Below, piece after piece: positions 1 through 7,787 of a stretch of 31,224 nucleotides of DNA; the first letter of the stretch is position 1, and each line of letters opens with the position of its first letter. The position numbers and the translations under genes are program-made. A model generated the notes under the pieces. The model had not been told where the DNA came from. It was given only the letters and a program-made list of their open reading frames with translations, and did not search any database. The stretch is from Spirochaetia bacterium (GTDB taxonomy: Bacteria > Spirochaetota > Spirochaetia > Treponematales > Breznakiellaceae): contig BOAU01000016.1 of the NCBI GenBank assembly GCA_026002025.1, forward strand, positions 1 through 31,224, written 5' to 3'.

Positions 1-1
1 C

Positions 2-700
2 AAGGAGAAGTTGATACAGAAATTCCAGGATGAATTCGGCATTGCGAAAGAACCTGCCGAGGAGACGGTAAGCCATTTAATGGGGATACTGGATACACCA
101 GAAAAGACCAATACAAGGAAGATTGCGGAATTGGAGAGGTTGGCTCTGCAAGGAGATTATAATGTAAAATATAAATCCGGTGGAGAAATCGGAATTGGCG
201 GCATGGGGGATCAGGATAGGGATTTTGGTTCCGATATTATCGAGCCGATCATAGAAAAGAAAAGTGGGTGGAAAAGAGTTGTCGGTATAGTATTTATTGC
301 CTTAATAATTGGTGTAGCTGTTACCGTAATTAAGGATATAGATTTAAATGAAGAAAATCCATTTAAAAATACTTCATGGAGAAGTGTTAACGCTGACATT
401 TTTGGGGCATTCTATATAATAGATTTTTATGATACAGAATATAAAATTATGTGGGACTTGTCATCTTCAAAGCCAAATTGGAAGGAAAAATTGGGGTCAG
501 ATATTAAAGTTAGAGAGAGAGGAAAGTATACTATATCAGGTAATACGGTTACTTTAAATCCAGCTATATATCAAGTAGGAGGTGGCAAAATAGATAAGGC
601 CACTCTTGAAAAATATTCTAGAATAGGAACTGAGTTAATTATTACAGGTAATACATTTACAACTTCAAAAAAATCCCAGGAGTTTAGAAAGATAGAATAG
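2..700 (+). CDS. Adaptor-domain membrane protein with beta-rich tail (5' truncated by window edge)
   Basis: The frame is open from the first bases, so the start lies upstream. The first ~33 visible residues match the C-terminal third of the adaptor domain shared by the next four genes (motif [19 protein letters not shown]). A linker (EKTNTRKIAELE) follows, then one transmembrane helix (about residues 89-107 of the visible part, RVVGIVFIALIIGVAVTVI). The last ~115 residues are A+T-rich and begin with NTSW. They look like the small beta-barrel-like tails of Treponema proteins (pattern 'GTYTISGNTVTL'). A similar GTSW tail ends the subtilase-like lipoprotein encoded at 5069-6688. No signal peptide can be judged. 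With the adaptor inside, the beta domain would lie outside the cytoplasmic membrane (inferred). The enzymatic role is unknown. The linker is closest to that of the LRR gene at 3579. Confidence 0.85.
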   Translation, partial: KEKLIQKFQDEFGIAKEPAEETVSHLMGILDTPEKTNTRKIAELERLALQGDYNVKYKSGGEIGIGGMGDQDRDFGSDIIEPIIEKKSGWKRVVGIVFIALIIGVAVTVIKDIDLNEENPFKNTSWRSVNADIFGAFYIIDFYDTEYKIMWDLSSSKPNWKEKLGSDIKVRERGKYTISGNTVTLNPAIYQVGGGKIDKATLEKYSRIGTELIITGNTFTTSKKSQEFRKIE

Positions 701-715
701 GCTTTTCATTTCAAA

Positions 716-744
716 TTGACCATATTAAAAATAATTAGTATAAA
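716..744 (+). promoter_or_regulatory. Possible sigma70 promoter before the zinc-ribbon array gene
   Basis: TTGACC (716-721) and TATAAA (739-744) are separated by 17 bases, in the gap between the first and second array genes. The start site would fall near 751, very close to the SD at 750-755, so the 5' UTR would be short. It could give the second gene expression independent of read-through. Confidence 0.35.
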
Positions 745-763
745 ATTAGAAGGAGATGGGGCT

Positions 764-1609
764 ATGACTGAATCGTTTCAGGATGTCTTGGGTAAACTCA
801 TTAAAGAGCATGGTATGGCGCTTTTGAACAACAGCGCCCGGTGTAACGCCCTATTACAGGATTATACCCAGGGGCAGTTTAGGAAGGAAAGTCGGCTTTT
901 GCTCCATGCCCTGGAAGCGGGCTATTATACTGAACTGAAAAACACCCAGGACCCGGAGATTACCAAGCAAAAGCTGATACAGAAATTTCAGGATGAATAT
1001 GGTATTGCGAAGGAACCCGCTGAGGAGACGGTAAGTCTGTTAATGGGGGTGCTGAATAATACGCTTGACAAGGAAGTGAATAGAACAAGACATTGTAAAA
1101 CCTGTGGAAAAGAATTGCAAGATGAATGGAAAACTTGTCCGTATTGTTCTGTGGCAGTGAAGGGTAAAGAAAGAATACCTTCAACTGTAGCTCCCACACA
1201 GCCTCTCAAGGTAAAGCAAATGTCAGATGTTTTACATGAAACACCGTCGATGAAGCCGCAGAAAGTCAATGTGCCGCACAAAACTAAAAAGAAAAAAAAA
1301 GGAGATTGGTATGAAGGCGTTAGAGGATTTATTTGGATAATTGTTGGAATAACTGTTGGGGACAATGTTGGGGGAATTATTGGGGGAATTATTGGAGTGA
1401 TTATTGCAATAATCATTGCAATAATCACTGATGTAATTTTCGAACTTGTTGTTGAGATGTTTGTTAATCGTGTTGTGATTGAGGAGGTTGTTAATTTGAT
1501 TTATTTAAGTATTTCTATGATTGTTGGATATAATATCGCTAGTGGTACGCGATTATTCGAAGAATTTAAAGCGATAGTAGTCTCATTATTTCATTCTGTA
1601 TTTCAATAA
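764..1609 (+). CDS. Adaptor-domain protein with zinc ribbon and transmembrane segments
   Basis: The start at 764 is chosen because AAGGAG (750-755) sits 8 bases upstream and because homology to the sister genes begins exactly there ([17 protein letters not shown]). The 281-residue product has the adaptor domain (1-97) and a zinc ribbon with Cys111/Cys114 and Cys125/Cys128 (CKTCGKEL...CPYC). A lysine-rich stretch (174-179) follows, then a long glycine/isoleucine-rich hydrophobic segment (187-221) and a second one near 243-258. The zinc ribbon is cytoplasmic by the positive-inside rule and may bind nucleic acid or protein. Function is unknown. It lies 63 bases after the previous gene and 39 before the next, so co-transcription is likely. 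Confidence 0.85.
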   Translation: MTESFQDVLGKLIKEHGMALLNNSARCNALLQDYTQGQFRKESRLLLHALEAGYYTELKNTQDPEITKQKLIQKFQDEYGIAKEPAEETVSLLMGVLNNTLDKEVNRTRHCKTCGKELQDEWKTCPYCSVAVKGKERIPSTVAPTQPLKVKQMSDVLHETPSMKPQKVNVPHKTKKKKKGDWYEGVRGFIWIIVGITVGDNVGGIIGGIIGVIIAIIIAIITDVIFELVVEMFVNRVVIEEVVNLIYLSISMIVGYNIASGTRLFEEFKAIVVSLFHSVFQ

Positions 1610-1648
1610 GTTGAGATGATGGGAGGAATACAAAAAGGATATATGGCA

Positions 1649-2614
1649 ATGGCTGAATCTTTTCAGGATGTCTTAGGCAAACTCATTAAAGAGCATGGTA
1701 TGGCGCTTTTGGACAACAGCGCCCGGTGTAACGCCCTATTACAGGATTACACCCAAGGTCAGTTTAAGAAGGAGACCCGGCTTTTGCTCCAGGCTCTGGA
1801 AGCGGGTTATTACAAGGAACTGAAAAACACCCAGGACCCGGAGATTACCAAGCAAAAGATGATACAGAAATTTCAGGACGAATACGGCAGTTCGGAAGAA
1901 TCCGCTGATGAGACGATATGCCTGTTAATGAGGGTGCTAGAGATACCGGTTCCGCCTGAATATGCGGAGAAGAATAAAACCGAGACTGAGCCCCTACAGT
2001 TTAATTCCGTAAATAAGCCGAAGCCAGAGAAGGGCAAATCCTATGGCTGTCTTTTTCTTATCGGTATCAATATATTGGTCTACATCATGCTACGGCTCAA
2101 TCCTGGGCTTACTAGCTATCTGGCTTTGAACCCTATTTTAATCAGCCGGGGGTTTTACTGGCAGTTTGTTACCTACATGTTTGCCCATGTCGGGATCAGC
2201 CATGTTTTTTTCGATATGGTAACCCTGTTTCTGTTTGGTTCCCAGGTGGAACGCCGGATGGGCAGCAAGGAATTTCTGGGCTATTATCTCAGTACCGGCA
2301 TCTTGGCTGGGGGCTTTTCCTTTGTGATTTACTGGTTCACCGGCTACAACGCGGTTTTTCTCCTGGGTGCTTCAGGGGCTCTCTTTGCGGTGCAGCTGGC
2401 CTACATCATCTTCTTTTGGAACATCATGCGCTTGAAGGTGTCCATCATGGTTCTGGTCTTTACCGCCCTAGAACTGCTCTCTTCTGTAATTGATTTCCGT
2501 AACGGTGTTGCCCACCTGATCTACCTAACTCACTTGGCGGGGTTTGCCTTCGGATGGCTGTATTTCCTTGTGCGTTTTGGTACTAAACCTTGGAAGTATC
2601 CTACGGAGAAATAA
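1649..2614 (+). CDS. Adaptor-domain/rhomboid intramembrane serine protease fusion
   Basis: The start at 1649 (MAESFQDV) is preferred over in-frame ATGs at 1616 and 1643. AAGGA (1635-1639) is well spaced for it and it matches the sister genes. The 321 residues comprise the adaptor (1-100), a charged linker, and a six-helix rhomboid domain (about 131-310). Catalytic Ser242 lies in GASGA and catalytic His295 in THLAGFAFG. In the second helix the usual His-x3-Asn is HVFFD (His185, Asp189), so the conserved Asn of the oxyanion site is Asp. The domain is strikingly similar to the stand-alone rhomboid at 11497-12150, which keeps HIFFN. Rhomboids cleave transmembrane helices, so neighbouring single-pass array proteins are conceivable substrates (inferred). 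Confidence 0.9.
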   Translation: MAESFQDVLGKLIKEHGMALLDNSARCNALLQDYTQGQFKKETRLLLQALEAGYYKELKNTQDPEITKQKMIQKFQDEYGSSEESADETICLLMRVLEIPVPPEYAEKNKTETEPLQFNSVNKPKPEKGKSYGCLFLIGINILVYIMLRLNPGLTSYLALNPILISRGFYWQFVTYMFAHVGISHVFFDMVTLFLFGSQVERRMGSKEFLGYYLSTGILAGGFSFVIYWFTGYNAVFLLGASGALFAVQLAYIIFFWNIMRLKVSIMVLVFTALELLSSVIDFRNGVAHLIYLTHLAGFAFGWLYFLVRFGTKPWKYPTEK

Positions 2615-2668
2615 AAATGCATTATTTGACTGATAAGGTATTTTTCTTGAAAGTAAAGGAGCATTGTC

Positions 2669-3586
2669 ATGGCAGAATCTTTTCAAGACATATTGAATAA
2701 ACTCATTAAAGAGCATGGTATACCGCTTTTGGACAACAGCGCCCGGTGTAACGCCCTATTACAGGATTACACCCAAGGCCAATTTAAAAAGGAGAGCCGC
2801 CTTTTGCTCCAAGCCCTGGAAGCGGGTTATTACAAGGAACTGAAAAACACCCAGGATCCGGAGATTACCAAACAAAAACTGATACAGAAATTTCAGGATG
2901 AATACGGCATTGCAAAGGAACCCGCCGAGGAGACGGTAAGTCTGTTAATGGGGGTGCTAGAGATACCTGAGAAATCGGTTCACTGGCTTGAGGAGGCGGC
3001 GAAGAACACGCCAGTCGAACAAAAAATGCAAACGATTTCTAAGGATACGTTTTCTGATAACGGAAATGAAAAACAAAACATCACATTAAATGGTTTTCAA
3101 AAGAGACATATAACTGATGAATTGTCGTCATGTTTTTTTGATGGTATTTATAAATATAGATTTTTTTTAGATGAACGTGTTGGAGGGAAATTTTATAATG
3201 CAGATGATAATAGTTATTATTGTCATGCAAATAAATTCTATATAGGACGGAGGCTTTGGCTATTTGGGGCGAAATTAAAAAGTCTTTCTGAGGTTATTGA
3301 ACTTTTCAAATATGAATATCATTATGTCAATTATGAAATTTTGAACCAAGAAAGAACAGAAATAATTGGATTAAAATCAGAATACATTCGTATTCTTGCG
3401 CATTACAACAATGGTAAACAGTACATATTTCAAAAATTTTTTGAAACAAGTGATTGTTTCTACGTATTTTGTGTTCATATGCCGGAGGAAAAGAAATTCG
3501 AATATCAAGAAATTGTAGAAACTGTAATTTCATCATTTAAAATAGATAAAAATATATACGTTGATAAGGGGCAGGGCAATGGCTGA
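2669..3586 (+). CDS. Adaptor-domain protein with unknown A+T-rich C-terminal domain
   Basis: The ATG at 2669 has AAAGGAG (2655-2661) 7 bases upstream. The 305 residues start with the adaptor (1-100, variant [19 protein letters not shown]). A ~40-residue polar linker follows, then a ~165-residue domain rich in aromatics ([20 protein letters not shown]...). Unlike its sisters it has no obvious transmembrane helix. The end ([28 protein letters not shown]) recalls the last strand-helix of PsbP/DUF1795-like folds; this is a weak resemblance, not an identification. The tail is visibly more A+T-rich than the adaptor. The stop codon overlaps the next start by 8 bases (ATGGCTGA), implying translational coupling. 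Confidence 0.85.
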   Translation: MAESFQDILNKLIKEHGIPLLDNSARCNALLQDYTQGQFKKESRLLLQALEAGYYKELKNTQDPEITKQKLIQKFQDEYGIAKEPAEETVSLLMGVLEIPEKSVHWLEEAAKNTPVEQKMQTISKDTFSDNGNEKQNITLNGFQKRHITDELSSCFFDGIYKYRFFLDERVGGKFYNADDNSYYCHANKFYIGRRLWLFGAKLKSLSEVIELFKYEYHYVNYEILNQERTEIIGLKSEYIRILAHYNNGKQYIFQKFFETSDCFYVFCVHMPEEKKFEYQEIVETVISSFKIDKNIYVDKGQGNG

Positions 3587-4994
3587 ATCTTTTCAGGATG
3601 TCTTAGGCAAACTCATTAAAGAGCATGGTATGGCGCTTTTGGACAACAGCGCCCGGTGTAACGCCTTATTACAGGATTATACCCAAGGCCAATTTAAGAA
3701 AGAGACCCGGCTTTTGCTCCAGGCCCTGGAAGCGGGCTATTACAAGGAACTGAAAAACACCCAGGACCCGGAGATTGCCAGGCAGAAGTTGATACAGAAA
3801 TTTCAGGATGAATACGGTAGTTCGGAAAAATCCGCCGAAGAGACGATAAGCCTGTTAATGAGAATACTGAATATTCCTGATAAAACCAATCAGAGGAAGA
3901 TTGCGGAACAGGAACAACCGACAGTTGCTAGACCCAATGCTGCCCCTGTTCAGCAAAAAAAGAAGCCGATAGCAAGAAATGTGATTATTGCAGTTGGTGT
4001 TATTTTGGCGATTGTTGGAGTTTTTGCGTATATAATCAATAAAAATAGTTTTCAGTGGGTAGTTGAAAACGGTACTATAACTATTACAGGTTACAACGAA
4101 ATCCTGACAGGAATCCCACCGGGTGTAACTATACCATCCCGAATTAAAGGTATTGATGTTACGAGCATCGGGGACGGGGCATTTCTAAACAGTTGGTTGA
4201 AAAAAATTACTATGCCAAATAGCGTTACAAGTATCGGGAATGCTGCATTTTCCGGCAATGAGCTAACAAGTATTACCATACCGAATAGTGTTACCAATAT
4301 CGGGGATAATGCATTTGCGAGAAATCATCTAACAAGTATTACCATACCAAGCAGTGTTACAAGTATCGGCGGCGAGGCATTTGCCTACAATCCGGAATTA
4401 ATATCAATTAATGTTGATCCGCAAAATCAGTATTTTACGAGCGTTGATGGGATTCTCTTCAGTAAGGATCGAACTTTGTTACATACGGTACCACGTGGAA
4501 AAAAATTGACTACTTATATCATGCCGAACAGTGTTACACGTATTGGAAACGGTGCATTTGACGGCAGTAAGCTAAAAAGCATTACTATACCGAATGGTGT
4601 TACCAATATCGGGGACAGAGCATTTGCGGCAAATAAGCTAACAAGTATTACCATACCGAACAGTGTTACAAGTATCGGTGACGAAGCATTTGAGGTAAAT
4701 AAGCTAACAAGTATTACCATACCGAATAGTGTTACGAGTATTGGAAGCAGGGCCTTTTGGTATAATGAGCTAACAAACATTACTATATCGGATAGTGTTG
4801 TAAATATTGGGGATATGGCATTTATCTATAATCAGACAACAAGTATTACTATGCCGAAAAATATTAATGTAGATAGAGGAGATACATTTGATAAAGGATT
4901 TGCAAACTTTTATAACGAGAACGGTAAGGAAGCGGGAACTTATCGCTGGAATGGGTATAATATTGGGGGTATTAAAAGAAATTGGGAAAAATGA
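3579..4994 (+). CDS. Adaptor-domain membrane protein with BspA-like leucine-rich repeats
   Basis: The start at 3579 is set by AAGGGG (3566-3571) and by alignment to the sister genes. The 471 residues comprise the adaptor (1-100), a basic linker ending KKKPIARN, and one transmembrane helix (about 133-153). About 250 residues of LRR_5/BspA-type repeats follow, with consensus [18 protein letters not shown] and a 22-residue period, plus one non-repeat insert (about 285-325, [20 protein letters not shown]). Such repeats are typical of surface adhesins of oral and gut Treponema and Bacteroidetes. The lysines before the helix suggest the adaptor stays inside and the LRRs are exported, so the protein could sense or bind extracellular ligands (inferred). 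It is the last gene of the visible array and converges on the subtilase gene. Confidence 0.9.
   Translation: MAESFQDVLGKLIKEHGMALLDNSARCNALLQDYTQGQFKKETRLLLQALEAGYYKELKNTQDPEIARQKLIQKFQDEYGSSEKSAEETISLLMRILNIPDKTNQRKIAEQEQPTVARPNAAPVQQKKKPIARNVIIAVGVILAIVGVFAYIINKNSFQWVVENGTITITGYNEILTGIPPGVTIPSRIKGIDVTSIGDGAFLNSWLKKITMPNSVTSIGNAAFSGNELTSITIPNSVTNIGDNAFARNHLTSITIPSSVTSIGGEAFAYNPELISINVDPQNQYFTSVDGILFSKDRTLLHTVPRGKKLTTYIMPNSVTRIGNGAFDGSKLKSITIPNGVTNIGDRAFAANKLTSITIPNSVTSIGDEAFEVNKLTSITIPNSVTSIGSRAFWYNELTNITISDSVVNIGDMAFIYNQTTSITMPKNINVDRGDTFDKGFANFYNENGKEAGTYRWNGYNIGGIKRNWEK
4263..4840 (+). repeat. 66-bp tandem repeats encoding LRR units
   Basis: The phrase CTAACAAGTATTACCATACC and close variants recur at 4263, 4329, 4638, 4704 and 4770, spaced by 66 bases within each block. 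Each unit encodes a 22-residue LRR. The two blocks are split by a unique insert of about 180 bases. Near-identity at DNA level allows copy-number change by slippage or recombination. Confidence 0.85.
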
Positions 4995-5068
4995 ACACAA
5001 CTATTTGTGGGAGCAATTTTATTGGAGCATAAATTGTTTTACGACCGGCTATTGCGCCTTACCGAAAA

Positions 5069-6688
5069 TTAATAAAGCCTTTTATAATCACTAGATCTGT
5101 ATTTGTCAGATAATGTCAATACATTATTTTTTATTGTGATATTATATTGTTGTATTTTAAGTGTCCCAAATTCAGTCTGATACATAATCCATCGCTTATT
5201 CGGTGCATCATAACTATATTCAAACAGATGGTTTTCTTCACTGTTGCCACTGCCAAAATAACTAAGAATTGTAACTTGATTATTGTTTTCAAATTTGATA
5301 ATTTGTTTCACAACAGAAAAGGCACTTGTAGATCCGGTTTCATGCCCCCAACTTGTTCCAGCTAAATTATCGAAAGAACCTTTGTTATTCATTGCGAAAT
5401 TATTGGGTAGCCGGTCATCATTAATAATATTTCGTTCATTACTTTTATAGGGTTTAACTTCTTTTGAAGGTATATTAGAATTTTCTTTCGATTCATTTTT
5501 CTTATTGGCAGCTATTATTTTTGCCTCTCGTTCTAAATCTTCTTGGGTTAATAGCTGATCGGGATTCTTGTAGGTAATCTCTTTAACAGCCTTGAGTGTA
5601 TCTGTTGCTTTTATATTGTGTTTATTAACCGTAGAGCTAATAAAACAGGAAACTCGCGGCGCAGCAAAAGATGTTCCGTATAAATGTTCATTTTTGTATT
5701 TTAAATCAGAAATATCAACTGCTGTGTATAAAAAATTATAGCTCCCGCTTGAAACGGTATTGGAATATTTTTTGTTCCTATTATCTTCGGCGCCGACCAA
5801 AATTAAATGATTGTTCAAAATATTAAATTCCGCATCAGATAGCTCGCCTCCTAAATCATTCAAAATTTCAATATCTAAATTCTTCAAACCTTCATTTCCG
5901 GCAGCTTTTACTATAACAAAATCCTTTTCTTGATAATTTGAGACAATTGCTGCTAAATCCTTCAGCCCTTCCTTATAGTGTTTTCTATAATTATTCTTTA
6001 CTTCTTCTGTAATGTTTTTGTCTGTCCAATAATTTATGTCCGGATCGGTAAAACCAGGCCCAAATGACATATTTATAATAAGAGGAGTATCAGCGGGAGC
6101 GTTTTTTAATACTGAGTGTAAATCAAAATTAATGTCACTCCATAGCAGTCTGCCGCTTTCATCCCCTTTTATCCCTACATTGTATTTATTTACTTTCGTT
6201 TTAAGGCCGCACTCTTGAAGTGCATAGGTAACATTGTTTCCATGTGACATATAAAAATTATCAATAACGGAAGTTTGTGGAGCAGCACAAGGATATTCAA
6301 AAGCATTCAAAGATACAAAACGTATATCCGGGTGATTTTTAATTTGATTTATAAAATTTGATTCATTGCCGGGGCCGACATCGACTAAATAATAACGTAC
6401 ATCAACCATTTGGCCGATAATTATCCCTTTCATATTTTTAATAAATCGAATAGCCTGTACATGAGAAATGGTTGGATTAAATATTATAATAACTTGGCCG
6501 GAAACCGCTTCTATAGCATAATTTTGACCATTTTCATTAATAGTTATTGTTTTTATTGGCGGGTACTTGCCATTATAAAGGAAGCCTCTTGACGAAATGA
6601 AACTACAAGAAGAAGATACACCGATTATAAAAAAGACAAAAATTAACGTAAATAAAAGATAGCCTTTTTTTGCCACCCATGTTAACAT
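5069..6688 (-). CDS. Subtilase-like (S8) lipoprotein with GTSW tail
   Basis: The 539-residue product begins with a lipoprotein-type signal (hydrophobic 10-24, then SSSC with Cys28). An inhibitor-I9-like pro-region follows (about 60-130, QVIIIFN...). The S8 core shows Asp143 (SVIDNF), His149 (HGNNV), Asn265 (AAGNEG) and Ser340 (GTSFAAP), so all catalytic residues appear present. Asp and His are only six residues apart, much closer than in classical subtilisins. After a polar linker the last ~100 residues (from GTSW) form a tail resembling the C-terminus of the truncated gene at 2-700. It is probably anchored in the outer leaflet or periplasm. AGGAAA precedes the ATG. The gene converges on the LRR gene across a 74-base gap without a clear terminator. 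Confidence 0.8.
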   Translation of the reverse strand: MLTWVAKKGYLLFTLIFVFFIIGVSSSCSFISSRGFLYNGKYPPIKTITINENGQNYAIEAVSGQVIIIFNPTISHVQAIRFIKNMKGIIIGQMVDVRYYLVDVGPGNESNFINQIKNHPDIRFVSLNAFEYPCAAPQTSVIDNFYMSHGNNVTYALQECGLKTKVNKYNVGIKGDESGRLLWSDINFDLHSVLKNAPADTPLIINMSFGPGFTDPDINYWTDKNITEEVKNNYRKHYKEGLKDLAAIVSNYQEKDFVIVKAAGNEGLKNLDIEILNDLGGELSDAEFNILNNHLILVGAEDNRNKKYSNTVSSGSYNFLYTAVDISDLKYKNEHLYGTSFAAPRVSCFISSTVNKHNIKATDTLKAVKEITYKNPDQLLTQEDLEREAKIIAANKKNESKENSNIPSKEVKPYKSNERNIINDDRLPNNFAMNNKGSFDNLAGTSWGHETGSTSAFSVVKQIIKFENNNQVTILSYFGSGNSEENHLFEYSYDAPNKRWIMYQTEFGTLKIQQYNITIKNNVLTLSDKYRSSDYKRLY

Positions 6689-6718
6689 ATTATTTCCTAT
6701 GTGATCTTTCTTAACCTC

Positions 6719-6747
6719 ATATTAACCATTGTCATTATTTTCGTCAA
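6719..6747 (-). promoter_or_regulatory. Promoter of the subtilase-like gene
   Basis: On the minus strand TTGACG (6742-6747) and TAATAT (6719-6724) are 17 bases apart, about 30 bases upstream of the ATG at 6688. Spacing and sequence fit a sigma70-type promoter. Confidence 0.6.
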
Positions 6748-6888
6748 GTCCATTCATAAAGTTTTCATTTATTCAATTATAGGTGGGTGCGTAGCACATA
6801 TTGGGAACCAAACTACTGCTGCTTGGTACTAGGTTTTTATCAATCTACTTGCTATCATATCTATAAATTGGCTTTTAAGGAGCCCTAT

Positions 6889-7274
6889 ATGGCAAAAGCA
6901 AAAGCCCAGTCCCCGGAATCGTCTTAAAGAACTTTATGGACAATTATCAACTCAACCCCCTCAAAATTGGCAAAAGAGCTAAAACTAAGCCAGACCGCCC
7001 TACGCTCAATCATCATCGGGAAGGGCGGTATAATCGTACTAATGGCTTTCCGCTTGGCTAAATACTTTGGCAACACCCCCGAATATTGGATAACCTTACA
7101 AATCCAATATGACATTTCCCAGACAACCAAAGACCTGGAACTAACCGTCGCCTTAAAATTGATCCAAAAGACAAAAAAAACGCCAAGTCTACCGCACCCA
7201 AAAAAGCTGTAAAAGCAAAAGCCCCCGGAAAGGCCAAAACCCCATGCAAACCCCACACAATCAAAAAGGCATAA
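6889..7274 (+). pseudogene. Frameshifted HigA-type (XRE) antitoxin
   Basis: AAGGAG (6878-6883) precedes an ATG at 6889, but the frame stops after 12 codons. Three homopolymer corrections restore a typical HigA: one C missing at 6911-6914, one extra A at 6963-6966, and one A missing in the A8 run at 7173-7180. The corrected protein reads MAKAKAQSPGIVLKNFMDNY, then KELKLSQTALRSII, then MAFRLAKYFGNTPEYWITLQ, and ends in a Lys/Ala-rich tail. HigA antitoxins bind DNA through this helix-turn-helix and neutralise a RelE-like toxin. No higB-like gene is adjacent. Either the gene is decayed, or the indels are sequencing errors in homopolymers. Confidence 0.65.
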
Positions 7275-7326
7275 CCACCATAAGCTGCAGTAATGCGGTC
7301 TCTTTTTCATCTTAATTAAGAATAAG

Positions 7327-7360
7327 GCGGGGGAAAGCCTTCCCCCGCTATATATAGCGG
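7327..7360. repeat. Two overlapping, mutually exclusive palindromes
   Basis: GCGGGGGAA (7327-7335) pairs with TTCCCCCGC (7340-7348) around a 4-base loop. The second half overlaps CCGCTATATATAGCGG (7345-7360), itself a perfect 16-bp palindrome. The shared CCGC can join only one stem at a time. The element lies between the HigA remnant and the next small gene. There is no T-tract, so a simple intrinsic terminator is unlikely. Confidence 0.7.
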
Positions 7361-7399
7361 CGCCGGACGACAAATTTGACATTAACCCGCAGCTAAATA

Positions 7400-7696
7400 A
7401 TGCCGAAAAGTATAATAATGAACAACAAGATCACCATTATGCAGGGCCCATGGATAGCCAATATGGTCGAAATGACCTGCCGGAATATCATCAATAAAAT
7501 CGTAGTATCCTTCACCAAAGAAGGAGAAGCGATAACCCCGAAAAATGCCGATATGCCCATCGGCTTTTTATCCGAACTCGCCAAAAAAGAGAATGGCGCA
7601 CGGTATATGTGCATTCTATTGGCAGAAGCGGAGGCGGTATTTTTGCGAACCTGTATCGAATATAATCTAGCCAAAGAGAAAAAAGCAAAAACATAA
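7400..7696 (+). CDS. Small hypothetical protein
   Basis: A 98-codon frame (possible later ATGs at 7418 and 7439) encodes a polar, probably helical protein containing GPWIANMVEMTCRNIINKIV and RYMCILLAEAEAVFLRTC. It has no signal peptide or membrane segment and ends in a basic tail. I do not recognise a family. No strong SD precedes 7400, so the start is uncertain. It follows the decayed antitoxin in the same direction but does not look like a RelE/HigB toxin. The overlapping minus-strand frames look like shadows because they lack recognisable content. Confidence 0.45.
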   Translation: MPKSIIMNNKITIMQGPWIANMVEMTCRNIINKIVVSFTKEGEAITPKNADMPIGFLSELAKKENGARYMCILLAEAEAVFLRTCIEYNLAKEKKAKT

Positions 7697-7787
7697 GATA
7701 ATCATTATCCAATAGTCCCTCTGATTATTTAAGAAACTCAATTCCAGTAGTTTTTTTTACTTGTGGGTCTCGGCATAGCTTTGTTCC

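Larger units (their letters stand above)
2..3878 (+). repeat. Five copies of a ~300-bp 5' gene segment encoding a shared adaptor domain
   Basis: Copies lie at 2-100 (3' part only), 764-1054, 1649-1948, 2669-2968 and 3579-3878. Protein identity is very high, with core motifs [33 protein letters not shown] and KFQDEYG, and the DNA is nearly identical too. Upstream bases differ between copies, so homology starts at the start codon and ends about 97-100 codons later. The helical pattern 'RCxALLxD...LLLxALExG...E' resembles a small domain I recall at the N-terminus of many multidomain bacterial proteins, where it probably mediates protein interaction. That link is from memory and not verified here. 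Confidence 0.9.

Noticed and set aside
4091..4780. Minus-strand frames opposite the LRR repeats
   Set aside because: Periodic hydrophobic sequence simply mirrors the LRR repeats.
4263..4840. Regular repeats considered as a CRISPR array
   Set aside because: The repeats are in frame with a coding LRR pattern, have no unique spacers of constant size, and no cas genes are present.
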